A stretch of 37,542 bases of DNA from an uncultured Eubacteriales bacterium (GTDB taxonomy: Bacteria; Bacillota; Clostridia; Oscillospirales; Acutalibacteraceae), in assembly GCA_948823415.1 (NCBI GenBank), contig CAQKRU010000008.1, forward strand, positions 1 to 37,542. Direction: 5' to 3'. The position numbers were made by a program, and so were the translations under genes. Each line of letters begins with the position of its first letter. Position 1 is the first letter of the stretch. The notes below the pieces were generated by a model that did no database searches, was not told the DNA's origin, and saw only the letters and a list, made by a program, of their open reading frames with translations. Positions 15,982-21,916 of the stretch are shown here, piece by piece.

Positions 15982-16221
15982 ATGAAAGGATCAAAGAAAG
16001 CAAAAAATAATAACGCCAACAGCATGAACGAAGCACAATTAGAAAGCGTTCAAGGCGGAGTAGGTATGCCAGCAGGCTGGAATCCTGGCGACGGAGCAAG
16101 AGGAAAACAAATTCAACCTAGAGGTTTTGGAGCAAAAGGAAAACCAATTCAACCTAGAGCCAATGGTGTAATGACTTTGGAAGAAAGGGACGATTGGGCA
16201 CTTTATGGCAGAAATAAATAA
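15982..16221 (+). CDS. precursor peptide 7 (paralogue of 6, IQPR repeats)
   Basis: 79 aa; AAAGGGGATG precedes ATG 15982. The leader shares NNNANSMNEAQLESVQGG with gene 6 and ends at residue 26. The 53-residue core opens VGMPAGWNPGDGARGK and carries two IQPR units within GARGKQIQPRG and GAKGKPIQPRA. It then adds a 20-residue acidic/aromatic tail absent from gene 6. The unit arrangement suggests a repeat that expands and contracts. No modifying enzyme is near, so the arginine/proline pattern may itself be the functional part or a target for later proteolysis. Confidence 0.76.
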   Translation: MKGSKKAKNNNANSMNEAQLESVQGGVGMPAGWNPGDGARGKQIQPRGFGAKGKPIQPRANGVMTLEERDDWALYGRNK

Positions 16222-16275
16222 GGCCCAGTAGAGTTATTGATAATTAAAAAATAAAATTTTAAGGAGTGTATAAAA

Positions 16276-16593
16276 ATGGCAGAGAAAAAAGGCTTAAAAG
16301 AATTTATGGAAGACCTAGTAAAAGATAATAATATGGCAGAAGATTTTAAAGATATTGTAGATCCAGAGGAAGTATCTGAACGTGCTAAAAAATGGGGCTA
16401 CTACTTCACAGCACAAGAGTATGAGGGTCTAGTAATGGCAGCCGTTAATGGTGGTTTTAGCTGGAATGACTTTAAAAAGGGCTTTGGCAAATTTGTAAAT
16501 ACGGCGGGAACAGCTGCACAAGGAATTGGAAATGTAATTAATACAGGAGAACAAGCTTTTAATGCAGCAAAAGATAAATGGAATGGTAAATAA
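16276..16593 (+). CDS. precursor peptide 8 (Nif11-like leader, amphipathic cationic core)
   Basis: 105 aa; AAGGAG lies upstream of ATG 16276. The Nif11-like leader (KKGLKEFMEDLVKDNN, then GYYFTAQEY) ends MAAVNGG (residues 54-60). The 45-residue core begins FSWNDFKKGFGKFVNTAG and contains TAAQGIGNVINTG before a lysine-rich end. Alternating hydrophobic and lysine residues with GxxxG-like spacing suggest an amphipathic helix hairpin, as in many unmodified class II bacteriocins; this is inference. Codon use is clearly more A/T-rich than in genes 1-5. Confidence 0.82.
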   Translation: MAEKKGLKEFMEDLVKDNNMAEDFKDIVDPEEVSERAKKWGYYFTAQEYEGLVMAAVNGGFSWNDFKKGFGKFVNTAGTAAQGIGNVINTGEQAFNAAKDKWNGK

Positions 16594-16624
16594 ATTGTAA
16601 ACAAAAATAGGGGGGAAAACAAAA

Positions 16625-16939
16625 ATGGCAAAAGATTTAAAAGCTTTTATGAAAAAAGCATCTGAGAACAAGGTATTGGCAAAGAAAGTAAATAAGGCTA
16701 AAAATGAGCAGGAGCTACGTTCAATAATGGCAAGCGAAGGTTTTGAGTTAACCGATTCTGACATAAACAATGTATCTGGAGGCTTAGGTTTAGGAACGGA
16801 CTTTGACTTTGGAGGCTTTACAAATAATAAAATAGCGTCAATTATTACAAACAAATTTAATCAGCAACATACTGCAAATGTAGATGGAGAACATAATACT
16901 GTTCTTCAAGATGGAACAATTAGTTATGGTGAAAAATAA
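16625..16939 (+). CDS. precursor peptide 9 (Nif11-like leader, Gly/Asp/Asn core)
   Basis: 104 aa; AGGGGGG is upstream of ATG 16625. The leader is a shorter Nif11 type with IMASEGFELTDSDINNVSGG (residues 34-53). The 51-residue core starts LGLGTDFDFGG, so a second GG lies ten residues further on. It continues with FTNNKIASIITNKFNQQH and then VDGEHNTV. The IN-x-x-I-like part and the GEHN element resemble the pattern shared by genes 10 and 12-15, less clearly. No cysteine. Confidence 0.8.
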   Translation: MAKDLKAFMKKASENKVLAKKVNKAKNEQELRSIMASEGFELTDSDINNVSGGLGLGTDFDFGGFTNNKIASIITNKFNQQHTANVDGEHNTVLQDGTISYGEK

Positions 16940-16979
16940 TATAAGATTTGTTTAGCCTATAGTGTAGGGAGATGACACG

Positions 16980-17285
16980 ATGAAAGGATACGAGGATTTT
17001 TTAAATGATTTAAAAAATAATGAAAAATTACAAAAAAAGGTTGAAGAAGCCCAAAGCCCAAAGGATGCTTGTGATATTTTAAAAAAAGAAGGCTATGATG
17101 TTCCTGAAGATAAATTAACAGAATTTTACTTAGATAATGTCTCTGGTGGCCTTTTTAATTCATATAAAACTGAGTATAGCCAATCTTCGAGAACAGATAT
17201 AAATGGAAATGGAAATGTGCAAATTACACTGCAGGGTACAGATGCAAGCCAGTTAGCTAATATGTTACAAAAGTGGTTCTCATAA
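16980..17285 (+). CDS. precursor peptide 10 (Nif11-like leader, GNGN core with C-terminal helix)
   Basis: 101 aa; a GGGAGATGA stretch precedes ATG 16980. The leader (YEDFLNDLKNNEKLQKK, then ILKKEGYDVPEDKL) ends LDNVSGG (51-57). The 44-residue core contains RTDINGNGNVQITLQG followed by TDASQLANMLQKWFS, which looks like two beta strands around a GNGN turn and a short amphipathic helix. The same turn and helix recur in genes 14 and 15. It is the last gene before the structured spacer at 17302-17390. Confidence 0.82.
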   Translation: MKGYEDFLNDLKNNEKLQKKVEEAQSPKDACDILKKEGYDVPEDKLTEFYLDNVSGGLFNSYKTEYSQSSRTDINGNGNVQITLQGTDASQLANMLQKWFS

Positions 17286-17301
17286 TAATGGGCATTGTGG
17301 T

Positions 17302-17310
17302 TGTTATAAA
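17302..17310 (+). promoter_or_regulatory. candidate internal extended -10 promoter
   Basis: TG-T-TATAAA (17302-17310) has the TGn extension plus a five-of-six -10 hexamer. The predicted start near 17317 coincides with the first base of the hairpin arm that follows. No -35 box is evident. Confidence 0.35.
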
Positions 17311-17316
17311 TAATGC

Positions 17317-17390
17317 GCGGTTTCTATAATTAGAATTAAACAGTTAAAACTAGATTTTTAATAATTTTAAGCATAGAAACCGCCAACTGT
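17317..17390 (+). promoter_or_regulatory. structured leader (long stem, possible pseudoknot) before precursor 11
   Basis: GCGGTTTCTAT (17317-17327) and ATAGAAACCGC (17373-17383) are perfect 11-base complements around a 45-base A/T-rich loop. Inside the loop ACAGTT (17340-17345) can pair with AACTGT (17385-17390) just outside the stem, giving an H-type pseudoknot layout. The ribosome binding site GGAGG of gene 11 follows at 17396-17400. No known riboswitch class was recognised. Confidence 0.5.
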
Positions 17391-17406
17391 AAAAAGGAGG
17401 CTTTTT

Positions 17407-17646
17407 ATGCAAGAGACAGCAAAAGAAAGGCTAGAAAAAGCCAAAACTCCGGAAGAGGCACGGCGCATAGCCAATGAATATGGACTAGACATAGAAGTAA
17501 GAAAAAATATGAGTGCCGAGCTGGACGAAAATTCGCTAGAGAACGTTTCTGGAGGAGCAACATATACAAAAGAGACGCACGCAAGCTACAGTGTGGTGGT
17601 AAGGGACAAAAACACCGGCGAAATATTGTGCGTGCTGCCGTATTAA
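17407..17646 (+). CDS. precursor peptide 11 (GG leader, 29-residue core)
   Basis: 79 aa; AAGGAGG lies just upstream of ATG 17407. The leader is a shortened Nif11 type (AKTPEEARRIANEYGLDI) ending LENVSGG (44-50). The core starts ATYTKETHASY and ends ILCVLPY, mostly beta-prone, with one cysteine near the C-terminus. It lacks the first Nif11 helix seen in genes 3-5. Its position behind the structured spacer suggests that genes 11-15 can be expressed separately from genes 1-10. Confidence 0.78.
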   Translation: MQETAKERLEKAKTPEEARRIANEYGLDIEVRKNMSAELDENSLENVSGGATYTKETHASYSVVVRDKNTGEILCVLPY

Positions 17647-17671
17647 TGTTAAAAAATAGGAGGGAAGAGCA

Positions 17672-17932
17672 ATGAAGAGCAGAGAAGAGTTTAAAGAACG
17701 GCTCGAAAATGATAACGCCTTTAAAGAAAAATTTAAAGACGTAAAATCAACTGAGGACGTTATAAGAATAGCAAGAGAATTAGACTATGACATTACAGAA
17801 GACGACGTTTACTATGAAAGCTTAGATGATACTGCTTTAGAAAATGTGTCGGGCGGTGGTGACACTACAATAAATGAGATGATTACAAGCCTGAAGATTA
17901 TTGGTGACGGGAATTTGTATTTTAGATTTTAA
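17672..17932 (+). CDS. precursor peptide 12 (Nif11-like leader, TTIN / GDGN core)
   Basis: 86 aa; AGGAGGG precedes ATG 17672. The leader (SREEFKERLENDNAFKEKF, then IARELDYDITEDD) ends LENVSGG (56-62), with a third glycine at 63. The 24-residue core carries TTINEMI right after the site and IIGDGNLYFRF at the end. It looks like a shortened form of the cores of genes 14 and 15, without the final helix. Confidence 0.82.
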   Translation: MKSREEFKERLENDNAFKEKFKDVKSTEDVIRIARELDYDITEDDVYYESLDDTALENVSGGGDTTINEMITSLKIIGDGNLYFRF

Positions 17933-17968
17933 AATAGTGATAAAAAAGTTTATTTGAGAGGTGAAAAT

Positions 17969-18244
17969 ATGAAAAGTAAAGAAGAGTTTAGAGAAAGATT
18001 TAAAAATGGAGAATTTGAAGAAGACTTTAAAAATATAAGCTCACCAGAAGAGTTTGTAGATTTTGCGCGAGGATTAGGTTATGACGTGACCTTAGAGGAT
18101 ATTTCGTCAGAAGAGCTAGATGATGACGCTTTGTCTATGGTAGCAGGTGGCAAAAAAAGAGGAGGAAACACAGTTAAAAATGTAGTGAAAGACGAAACTG
18201 AAATAATTGGTAATGGTAATAGGGTTGGAACAAAGGCGCCGTAA
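17969..18244 (+). CDS. precursor peptide 13 (Nif11-like leader, IIGNGN core)
   Basis: 91 aa. ATG 17969 is preceded by GAGAGGTG; an upstream in-frame start lacks a site. The leader (SKEEFRERFKNGEFEEDF, then FARGLGYDVTLEDI) ends LSMVAGG (55-61). The 30-residue core begins KKRGGNTVKNVV and contains EIIGNGNRVG, matching gene 12's IIGDGN turn. It is basic at both ends and lacks cysteine. Another GG inside the core (65-66) is a possible alternative cleavage point. Confidence 0.8.
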   Translation: MKSKEEFRERFKNGEFEEDFKNISSPEEFVDFARGLGYDVTLEDISSEELDDDALSMVAGGKKRGGNTVKNVVKDETEIIGNGNRVGTKAP

Positions 18245-18317
18245 AAGGTTAGGTAAGTTTTATATAATAAAAGGAGAAAAAGAAGGTTACGTTAAGAAGA
18301 GAAGGGGGATTTGTAGA

Positions 18318-18647
18318 GTGAAGGATAGTATAATTGATTTTAAAGAAAAGCTAGAAGAAGACGAGTCTTTTAGAGAGAAAATTGCAGGGGCCTCGAATTT
18401 GGATGAAGTTGTAGATATAGCCAAAGAATGTGGCTGCAAAATAGAACTAGATGAAATTTTAGAGGATGTAGAACTCAGCGACGAACTCTTGGAAGCGGCA
18501 GCCGGTGGCGAAAGCAACACCTACATTAATAGCCTGATAGGGGATTATAATTTTGAGTTCACAGCTGATATCAAAGAAGATGCCTCAAAAATCGCCCAAA
18601 TGATGGTGGATGAGCTGCATAAAAGAGGGATATACGGAAAAGGATAA
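18318..18647 (+). CDS. precursor peptide 14 (Nif11-like leader, TYIN / GDYN core with helix)
   Basis: 109 aa. GTG 18318 is preferred: AGGGGG lies about ten bases upstream and the Nif11 leader begins there (VKDSIIDFKEKLEEDESFRE as read before start-Met substitution). The leader ends LEAAAGG (58-64) after an acidic stretch and contains CGC at 38-40. The 45-residue core has NTYINSLIGDYNFEF followed by KEDASKIAQMMVDELHKRG, parallel to TDASQLANMLQKW in gene 10. The frame is open further upstream into gene 13 but without leader features. Confidence 0.8.
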   Translation: MKDSIIDFKEKLEEDESFREKIAGASNLDEVVDIAKECGCKIELDEILEDVELSDELLEAAAGGESNTYINSLIGDYNFEFTADIKEDASKIAQMMVDELHKRGIYGKG

Positions 18648-18666
18648 AAAATTGGGAGTGAAATTT

Positions 18667-18888
18667 ATGAAAAAAAATAAGAAGACAAAAGAAGAGCAAA
18701 CCTTAAAAGAGGAAAATTTAAATGATGTTTCCGGAGGAGGAGAAACAATAATTAACGAAAGAATTAATAAGAGAATGACTAAAGGAAATTACAATATAAC
18801 GGGAAGTAATTTGAATTATGAGGAGATGCTAAACTTTGTTGATAGACTTAATAATTCCGGAGAGCTAGACTATTTAAAGAGGAAATAG
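18667..18888 (+). CDS. precursor peptide 15 (very short leader, TIIN core)
   Basis: 73 aa; GGGAGTG precedes ATG 18667. The lysine-rich leader is only 24 residues and ends LNDVSGG, so it keeps only the terminal part of a Nif11-type leader. The 49-residue core starts GETIINERINKRM, contains KGNYNITG, and ends with the helix NYEEMLNFVDRL. It shares the gene 10/14 layout. Fifteen bases separate its stop from the metallopeptidase gene. The short leader may mark a degenerate copy, or show that the Nif11 helices are not needed for export. Confidence 0.76.
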   Translation: MKKNKKTKEEQTLKEENLNDVSGGGETIINERINKRMTKGNYNITGSNLNYEEMLNFVDRLNNSGELDYLKRK

Positions 18889-18902
18889 GAAGGTGAACAG
18901 CA

Positions 18903-19784
18903 GTGGAAAAGCTAGAAAACTACAAAGCCGAGCTAAAGAAGTTGGGCGCGGATGACACAACCTGCGAAGAAGTTTTGGCATATTGTGAAAATAAATTCAA
19001 CGTAAAGGACTACACACCTAGCGAAATAGAAGATGAACCATTTGTGGCCACTTGGAGGAACATAATATCCGAGATACACGATGGAAACATAAACGAAGTC
19101 ATAAATGAGAGGATTCCACACGGCGCGGAAGAAGTAAAACTGAGGTCGCCACGGAGCGTGAGCATGGAGATATACAACTCGATTGCGGGAAATATTCCGG
19201 TGATTTACGCCAAAGACGAAGAGGACTTTTACGAGATAGTGAAAAAGCTAATATACAAAGGCATGCCGGCACCGAACATAGAGAAGACGGGGGCCAGCTT
19301 TGCGTATGGCAAGAATAACAAGTTCATAATCCTCTCCAACAAGCCATATAGCAATATTCCGGCAAAAAAACTAGGCTTAGAAGAGGCGCAGTGGCGGGAA
19401 TATTCGGTGATAATAAGAAGAGAACACGAGTGCACACATTATTTTACTAAAAGGTTTTTGGGCTCCTCGCAGAACAACCTGCACGACGAGCTAATCGCAG
19501 ATTTTACGGGAATAATGTGCGCAGTAGGGGAGTTCAAAGCCAAGTGGTTCCTAGCCGGCATGGGGATAGACATGTACCCAGAGAAGCAAGAGATCGGCCG
19601 ATTCCCAGTGTATACCTCAAAATTATCGGATAAAGCCGCAGAAATCATGAAAAAAGTGATAATAAAAGTGGCAAACAACGTGGAAAAATGGTCAAAGCAG
19701 GAGTCGGTAAAAAAAATGACGAGAAACGAAAGAGTGCTGTTCCTGTGCTCAAATTCGCTTCTGGACCTATATAATCTCTATTAA
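18903..19784 (+). CDS. HExxH metallopeptidase-like protein, last gene of the peptide island
   Basis: 293 aa. GTG 18903 is preceded by AAGGTGA. The key motif is REHECTHYFTKR (H175-E176-x-x-H179), a zinc-metallopeptidase signature, with DELIAD (195-200) about 20 residues downstream offering an acidic third ligand. Upstream is a mixed region with LRSPRSVSMEIY and NIPVIYAKDEEDF. No signal peptide or membrane segment is seen, so it is probably cytoplasmic. Proteins of this layout that I recall as an uncharacterised DUF (DUF7005) accompany NHLM exporters in other Firmicutes; that recollection is unverified. It could trim leaders or cores, give immunity, or be a pseudo-enzyme. It is the only candidate enzyme besides the exporter in the island. 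Confidence 0.72.
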   Translation: MEKLENYKAELKKLGADDTTCEEVLAYCENKFNVKDYTPSEIEDEPFVATWRNIISEIHDGNINEVINERIPHGAEEVKLRSPRSVSMEIYNSIAGNIPVIYAKDEEDFYEIVKKLIYKGMPAPNIEKTGASFAYGKNNKFIILSNKPYSNIPAKKLGLEEAQWREYSVIIRREHECTHYFTKRFLGSSQNNLHDELIADFTGIMCAVGEFKAKWFLAGMGIDMYPEKQEIGRFPVYTSKLSDKAAEIMKKVIIKVANNVEKWSKQESVKKMTRNERVLFLCSNSLLDLYNLY

Positions 19785-19864
19785 TGGCGGATTTTAAAGG
19801 CCTAAAGATCCGCTTGAAATAGAGCGTAAGAGTTAAAAATTAAATTTAGTGTTTAGCTTAAAAT

Positions 19865-19904
19865 TAGTGATGACGCAAACTTATGCGTTATCGCTAATTT
19901 TTTG
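19865..19904. terminator. strong bidirectional terminator ending the island and aroK
   Basis: TTAGTGATGACGCA (19865-19878) pairs with TGCGTTATCGCTAA (19885-19898), 14 pairs with two G-U, loop AACTTA, followed by six T and preceded by four A. It serves both convergent transcripts. A separate hairpin without a T tract (GCGGAT...ATCCGC) lies at about 19788-19814. Confidence 0.88.
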
Positions 19905-20447
19905 TTAAGTTTTGCTCTTTGCAACCTCAAGAATTTCATCACAAATAGCGGAAACGCTCTTATTGGCGCCGATTATAAAGTCTGCAGCTTGCAGATATTT
20001 TTCTCTTCGCGAAAAAAACAGCTCATAAATAGAATTTTTGCCAGTGGCCAAAGGCCTTGTGGCGGCATTATTTGTGCCTAGGCGAGCTATTATCGCGTCT
20101 ATTGGAGCGTCCAGAAAAAAGATTTTTCCGCTTTTTTTAAAGTTAACGATGTTTTCAACGCTCAAGATGGCACCACCGCCGGGGGAAATTATAACCGGAG
20201 CTTGCGCAGTTGCCTTTTTGATGCAGCTTTTCTCGAGCGCCCTAAAGTGTGCCTCGCCGTAAGTCGCAAATATCTGGCTAACGCTGAGGCCAACCGAATT
20301 CTCGATGCAGCTGTCGGTATCAATAAGCCGAAGCCCCGTCTGCAAGGCGAGCTGACGCCCTACGGTAGTTTTGCCACAGCCCATAAAGCCGCACAGGACT
20401 ATATTAAAATGAAAATTTGCGTTTTTTTTCGTATCCATAAAATTCAA
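19905..20447 (-). CDS. aroK: shikimate kinase
   Basis: 180 aa. Phosphorylates shikimate at the 3-hydroxyl in the chorismate pathway. Motifs: P-loop GFMGCGKTTVG, DTDSCIE (shikimate-binding Asp), FRALE, SPGGGA, and the lid RPL. The start is uncertain: TTG 20447 overlaps the aroE stop (TTGA) and has GAGG five bases upstream, while ATG 20438 is too far from that site; both are in frame and differ by three residues. The overlap implies translational coupling with aroE. The terminator at 19865-19904 ends the pair. Confidence 0.94.
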   Translation of the reverse strand: MNFMDTKKNANFHFNIVLCGFMGCGKTTVGRQLALQTGLRLIDTDSCIENSVGLSVSQIFATYGEAHFRALEKSCIKKATAQAPVIISPGGGAILSVENIVNFKKSGKIFFLDAPIDAIIARLGTNNAATRPLATGKNSIYELFFSRREKYLQAADFIIGANKSVSAICDEILEVAKSKT

Positions 20448-21280
20448 CCAAACCTCTTCAAAAATTCGCCAGAATCCGCAATCAGCTGAGAGATATCGCC
20501 GTCAGAAAAGTCAACGTCGTTCCAGATTTTTTGAGCAAAAACGGCCTGAAAAATCAGCATAGACAAGCCCGAAATAGCCGGCAAACCGTTACTTTTGGCC
20601 ATTTTAATCAGCAAAGTCTCGTGAGGATTATAGACGGCGTCAAAAACGGCGCGGCAATGCGCCAGAGAGGCCTCCGCAAAGGGAGATTCGTAGACATGGG
20701 GGAACATCCCAACCGGCGTCGCATTTATCAAGATATCAGTATTCTCGGGCAATGCATCGATAAGAGTAACCGCCACCGGGCTGCCAGTAACGCGCTCAAC
20801 CTCGTTGGCAAGGGCTTTAGCACGGTCAAGACTTTGCGCACGCACGGCCAAAGTCACATTGCAACCGCTAAAAACGGCCTCGAAGCAAAAAATCCGTGCG
20901 ACTCCGCCACAGCCCAAAATAGTAACATCGCCGGCAAGAGGTAGATTCTCAAACCTTAGGGCCTGCAAAAAGCCGGGAGCATCGGTGTTGTAGCCAAAAG
21001 AAGCGCCACCACTGTTCTTGACGGTATTTATGCACGAATAAATCTTGGCCTGGCCGCAAAGTTGGCCAACAAACGGGATAATCGCCTGCTTATAGGGAAT
21101 CGTTATATTGTAGCCGTTTAGTTTGCTCAGAGTTGGGATAGCGCTCAAAAAATCGGGCTTGCAAACGTCTAAAAGCACGTAATCGGCCGGAATCTTGGCG
21201 ATCTCAAACAGTCGGCGATGGATAAAAGGCGAAATAGAGTGCGAAATAGGGTGACCCAAAAGGGCAAAATGCTGATTCAT
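20444..21280 (-). CDS. aroE: shikimate dehydrogenase
   Basis: 278 aa. Reduces 3-dehydroshikimate to shikimate with NADPH, the step before AroK. The N-terminal substrate domain has GHPISHSISPFIHR and NITIPYKQ with the catalytic lysine; NTDAPGF follows. The NADP domain has ILGCGGVARI and INATPVGMFP. ATG 21280 is preceded by GAGG about ten bases away; an upstream TTG would add eight non-conserved residues. The promoter is at 21311-21339, sharing its -35 region with the divergent acpP promoter. Confidence 0.94.
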   Translation of the reverse strand: MNQHFALLGHPISHSISPFIHRRLFEIAKIPADYVLLDVCKPDFLSAIPTLSKLNGYNITIPYKQAIIPFVGQLCGQAKIYSCINTVKNSGGASFGYNTDAPGFLQALRFENLPLAGDVTILGCGGVARIFCFEAVFSGCNVTLAVRAQSLDRAKALANEVERVTGSPVAVTLIDALPENTDILINATPVGMFPHVYESPFAEASLAHCRAVFDAVYNPHETLLIKMAKSNGLPAISGLSMLIFQAVFAQKIWNDVDFSDGDISQLIADSGEFLKRFG

Positions 21281-21310
21281 ACTAAGTTTACCTCGATGTA
21301 CCAAAAAATT

Positions 21311-21339
21311 CTTATAAATTTTAGTTTAATTATTGACAA
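21311..21339 (-). promoter_or_regulatory. promoter for aroE-aroK
   Basis: Minus strand TTGTCA (21339-21334), 17-base spacer, TATAAG (21316-21311). The -35 box overlaps the -35 of the opposite promoter. Confidence 0.55.
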
Positions 21340-21361
21340 ACCAAATAATTCCGAATACCAT
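21333..21361 (+). promoter_or_regulatory. candidate promoter for acpP
   Basis: TTGACA (21333-21338), 17 bases, TACCAT (21356-21361). The -35 is perfect and the -10 weak (four of six). The -10 is part of a near-palindrome TACCA-T-TGGTA that could bind a regulator. The leader to acpP would be about 150 bases. Confidence 0.45.
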
Positions 21362-21434
21362 TGGTAATGGGGGCGCGCGGACATTCAAAAATGTTATTTT
21401 AGAGGATATCGCATAAAAAATATTTTGTCAATCA

Positions 21435-21466
21435 GCCCCTGGAGATTAATGGCAAATCCAAGGGGC
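21435..21466 (+). promoter_or_regulatory. G/C-rich hairpin in the acpP leader
   Basis: GCCCCTGGA (21435-21443) pairs with TCCAAGGGGC (21457-21466) with one bulged base. No T tract follows, so it is not a terminator; its role is unknown. Confidence 0.4.
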
Positions 21467-21515
21467 AAAACATAAATTATTATGATTCTAAAAAATTTAA
21501 CGAGGAGAAATGGTC

Positions 21516-21746
21516 ATGGTTTTGGAGAAAGTAAAAAAAATTTTGAGCGAGCAGTTTTCGGTGGACGAAGATAGTATAACGCTTAACACGAACATCGCCG
21601 AGGATTTGGGCGCGGACTCTTTGGACGTGGTGGACATTTTGATGTCGATAGAAGATGAGTTCGAAATCGAAGTCCCCGACGAAGAAATAGAGAACATAAG
21701 AACCGTGGGCGAACTGGTAAATTATATAAAGGCGAACAAACAATAG
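21516..21746 (+). CDS. acpP: acyl carrier protein
   Basis: 76 aa. Carries growing acyl chains on a phosphopantetheine arm in fatty-acid synthesis. The attachment serine sits in the standard motif LGADSLDVVD, within a small acidic four-helix protein ending in VGELVNYIKANK. GAGGAG lies at 21502-21507, eight bases before ATG 21516; the ATG at 21510 is only two bases away from that site and less likely. The gene stands alone between aroE and spoIIIA, not in a fab operon, and has its own terminator. Confidence 0.96.
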   Translation: MVLEKVKKILSEQFSVDEDSITLNTNIAEDLGADSLDVVDILMSIEDEFEIEVPDEEIENIRTVGELVNYIKANKQ

Positions 21747-21797
21747 GTAGTTGAGCCGTATGGATTAACTTTAAAATTGTAAAATCGCAAAACAGGC

Positions 21798-21836
21798 AAA
21801 GGGCTAGCATTTTAGGTGCTGGCCTTATTTTTTATT
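21798..21836 (+). terminator. intrinsic terminator of acpP
   Basis: AAGGGCTAGCA (21798-21808) pairs with TGCTGGCCTT (21816-21825), with one bulged G and one G-U pair, followed by ATTTTTTATTT. Confidence 0.8.
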
Positions 21837-21916
21837 TCTAAAACCGCAATAAAAATTGGTTTGGAGTTCTAAACGGGGGGTGTTGTCCATATTATAAAAG
21901 CAAGGAGGACAAAGCT

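Noticed and set aside
18207..18317. Upstream extension of precursor 14
   Set aside because: It overlaps the end of precursor 13, has no Nif11 features, and the GTG at 18318 has a good ribosome binding site.
13958..18888. Precursor cluster considered as lanthipeptide or prochlorosin-like
   Set aside because: Nif11-type leaders fit, but no LanM-like gene is present and cores lack the cysteines needed for lanthionine rings.
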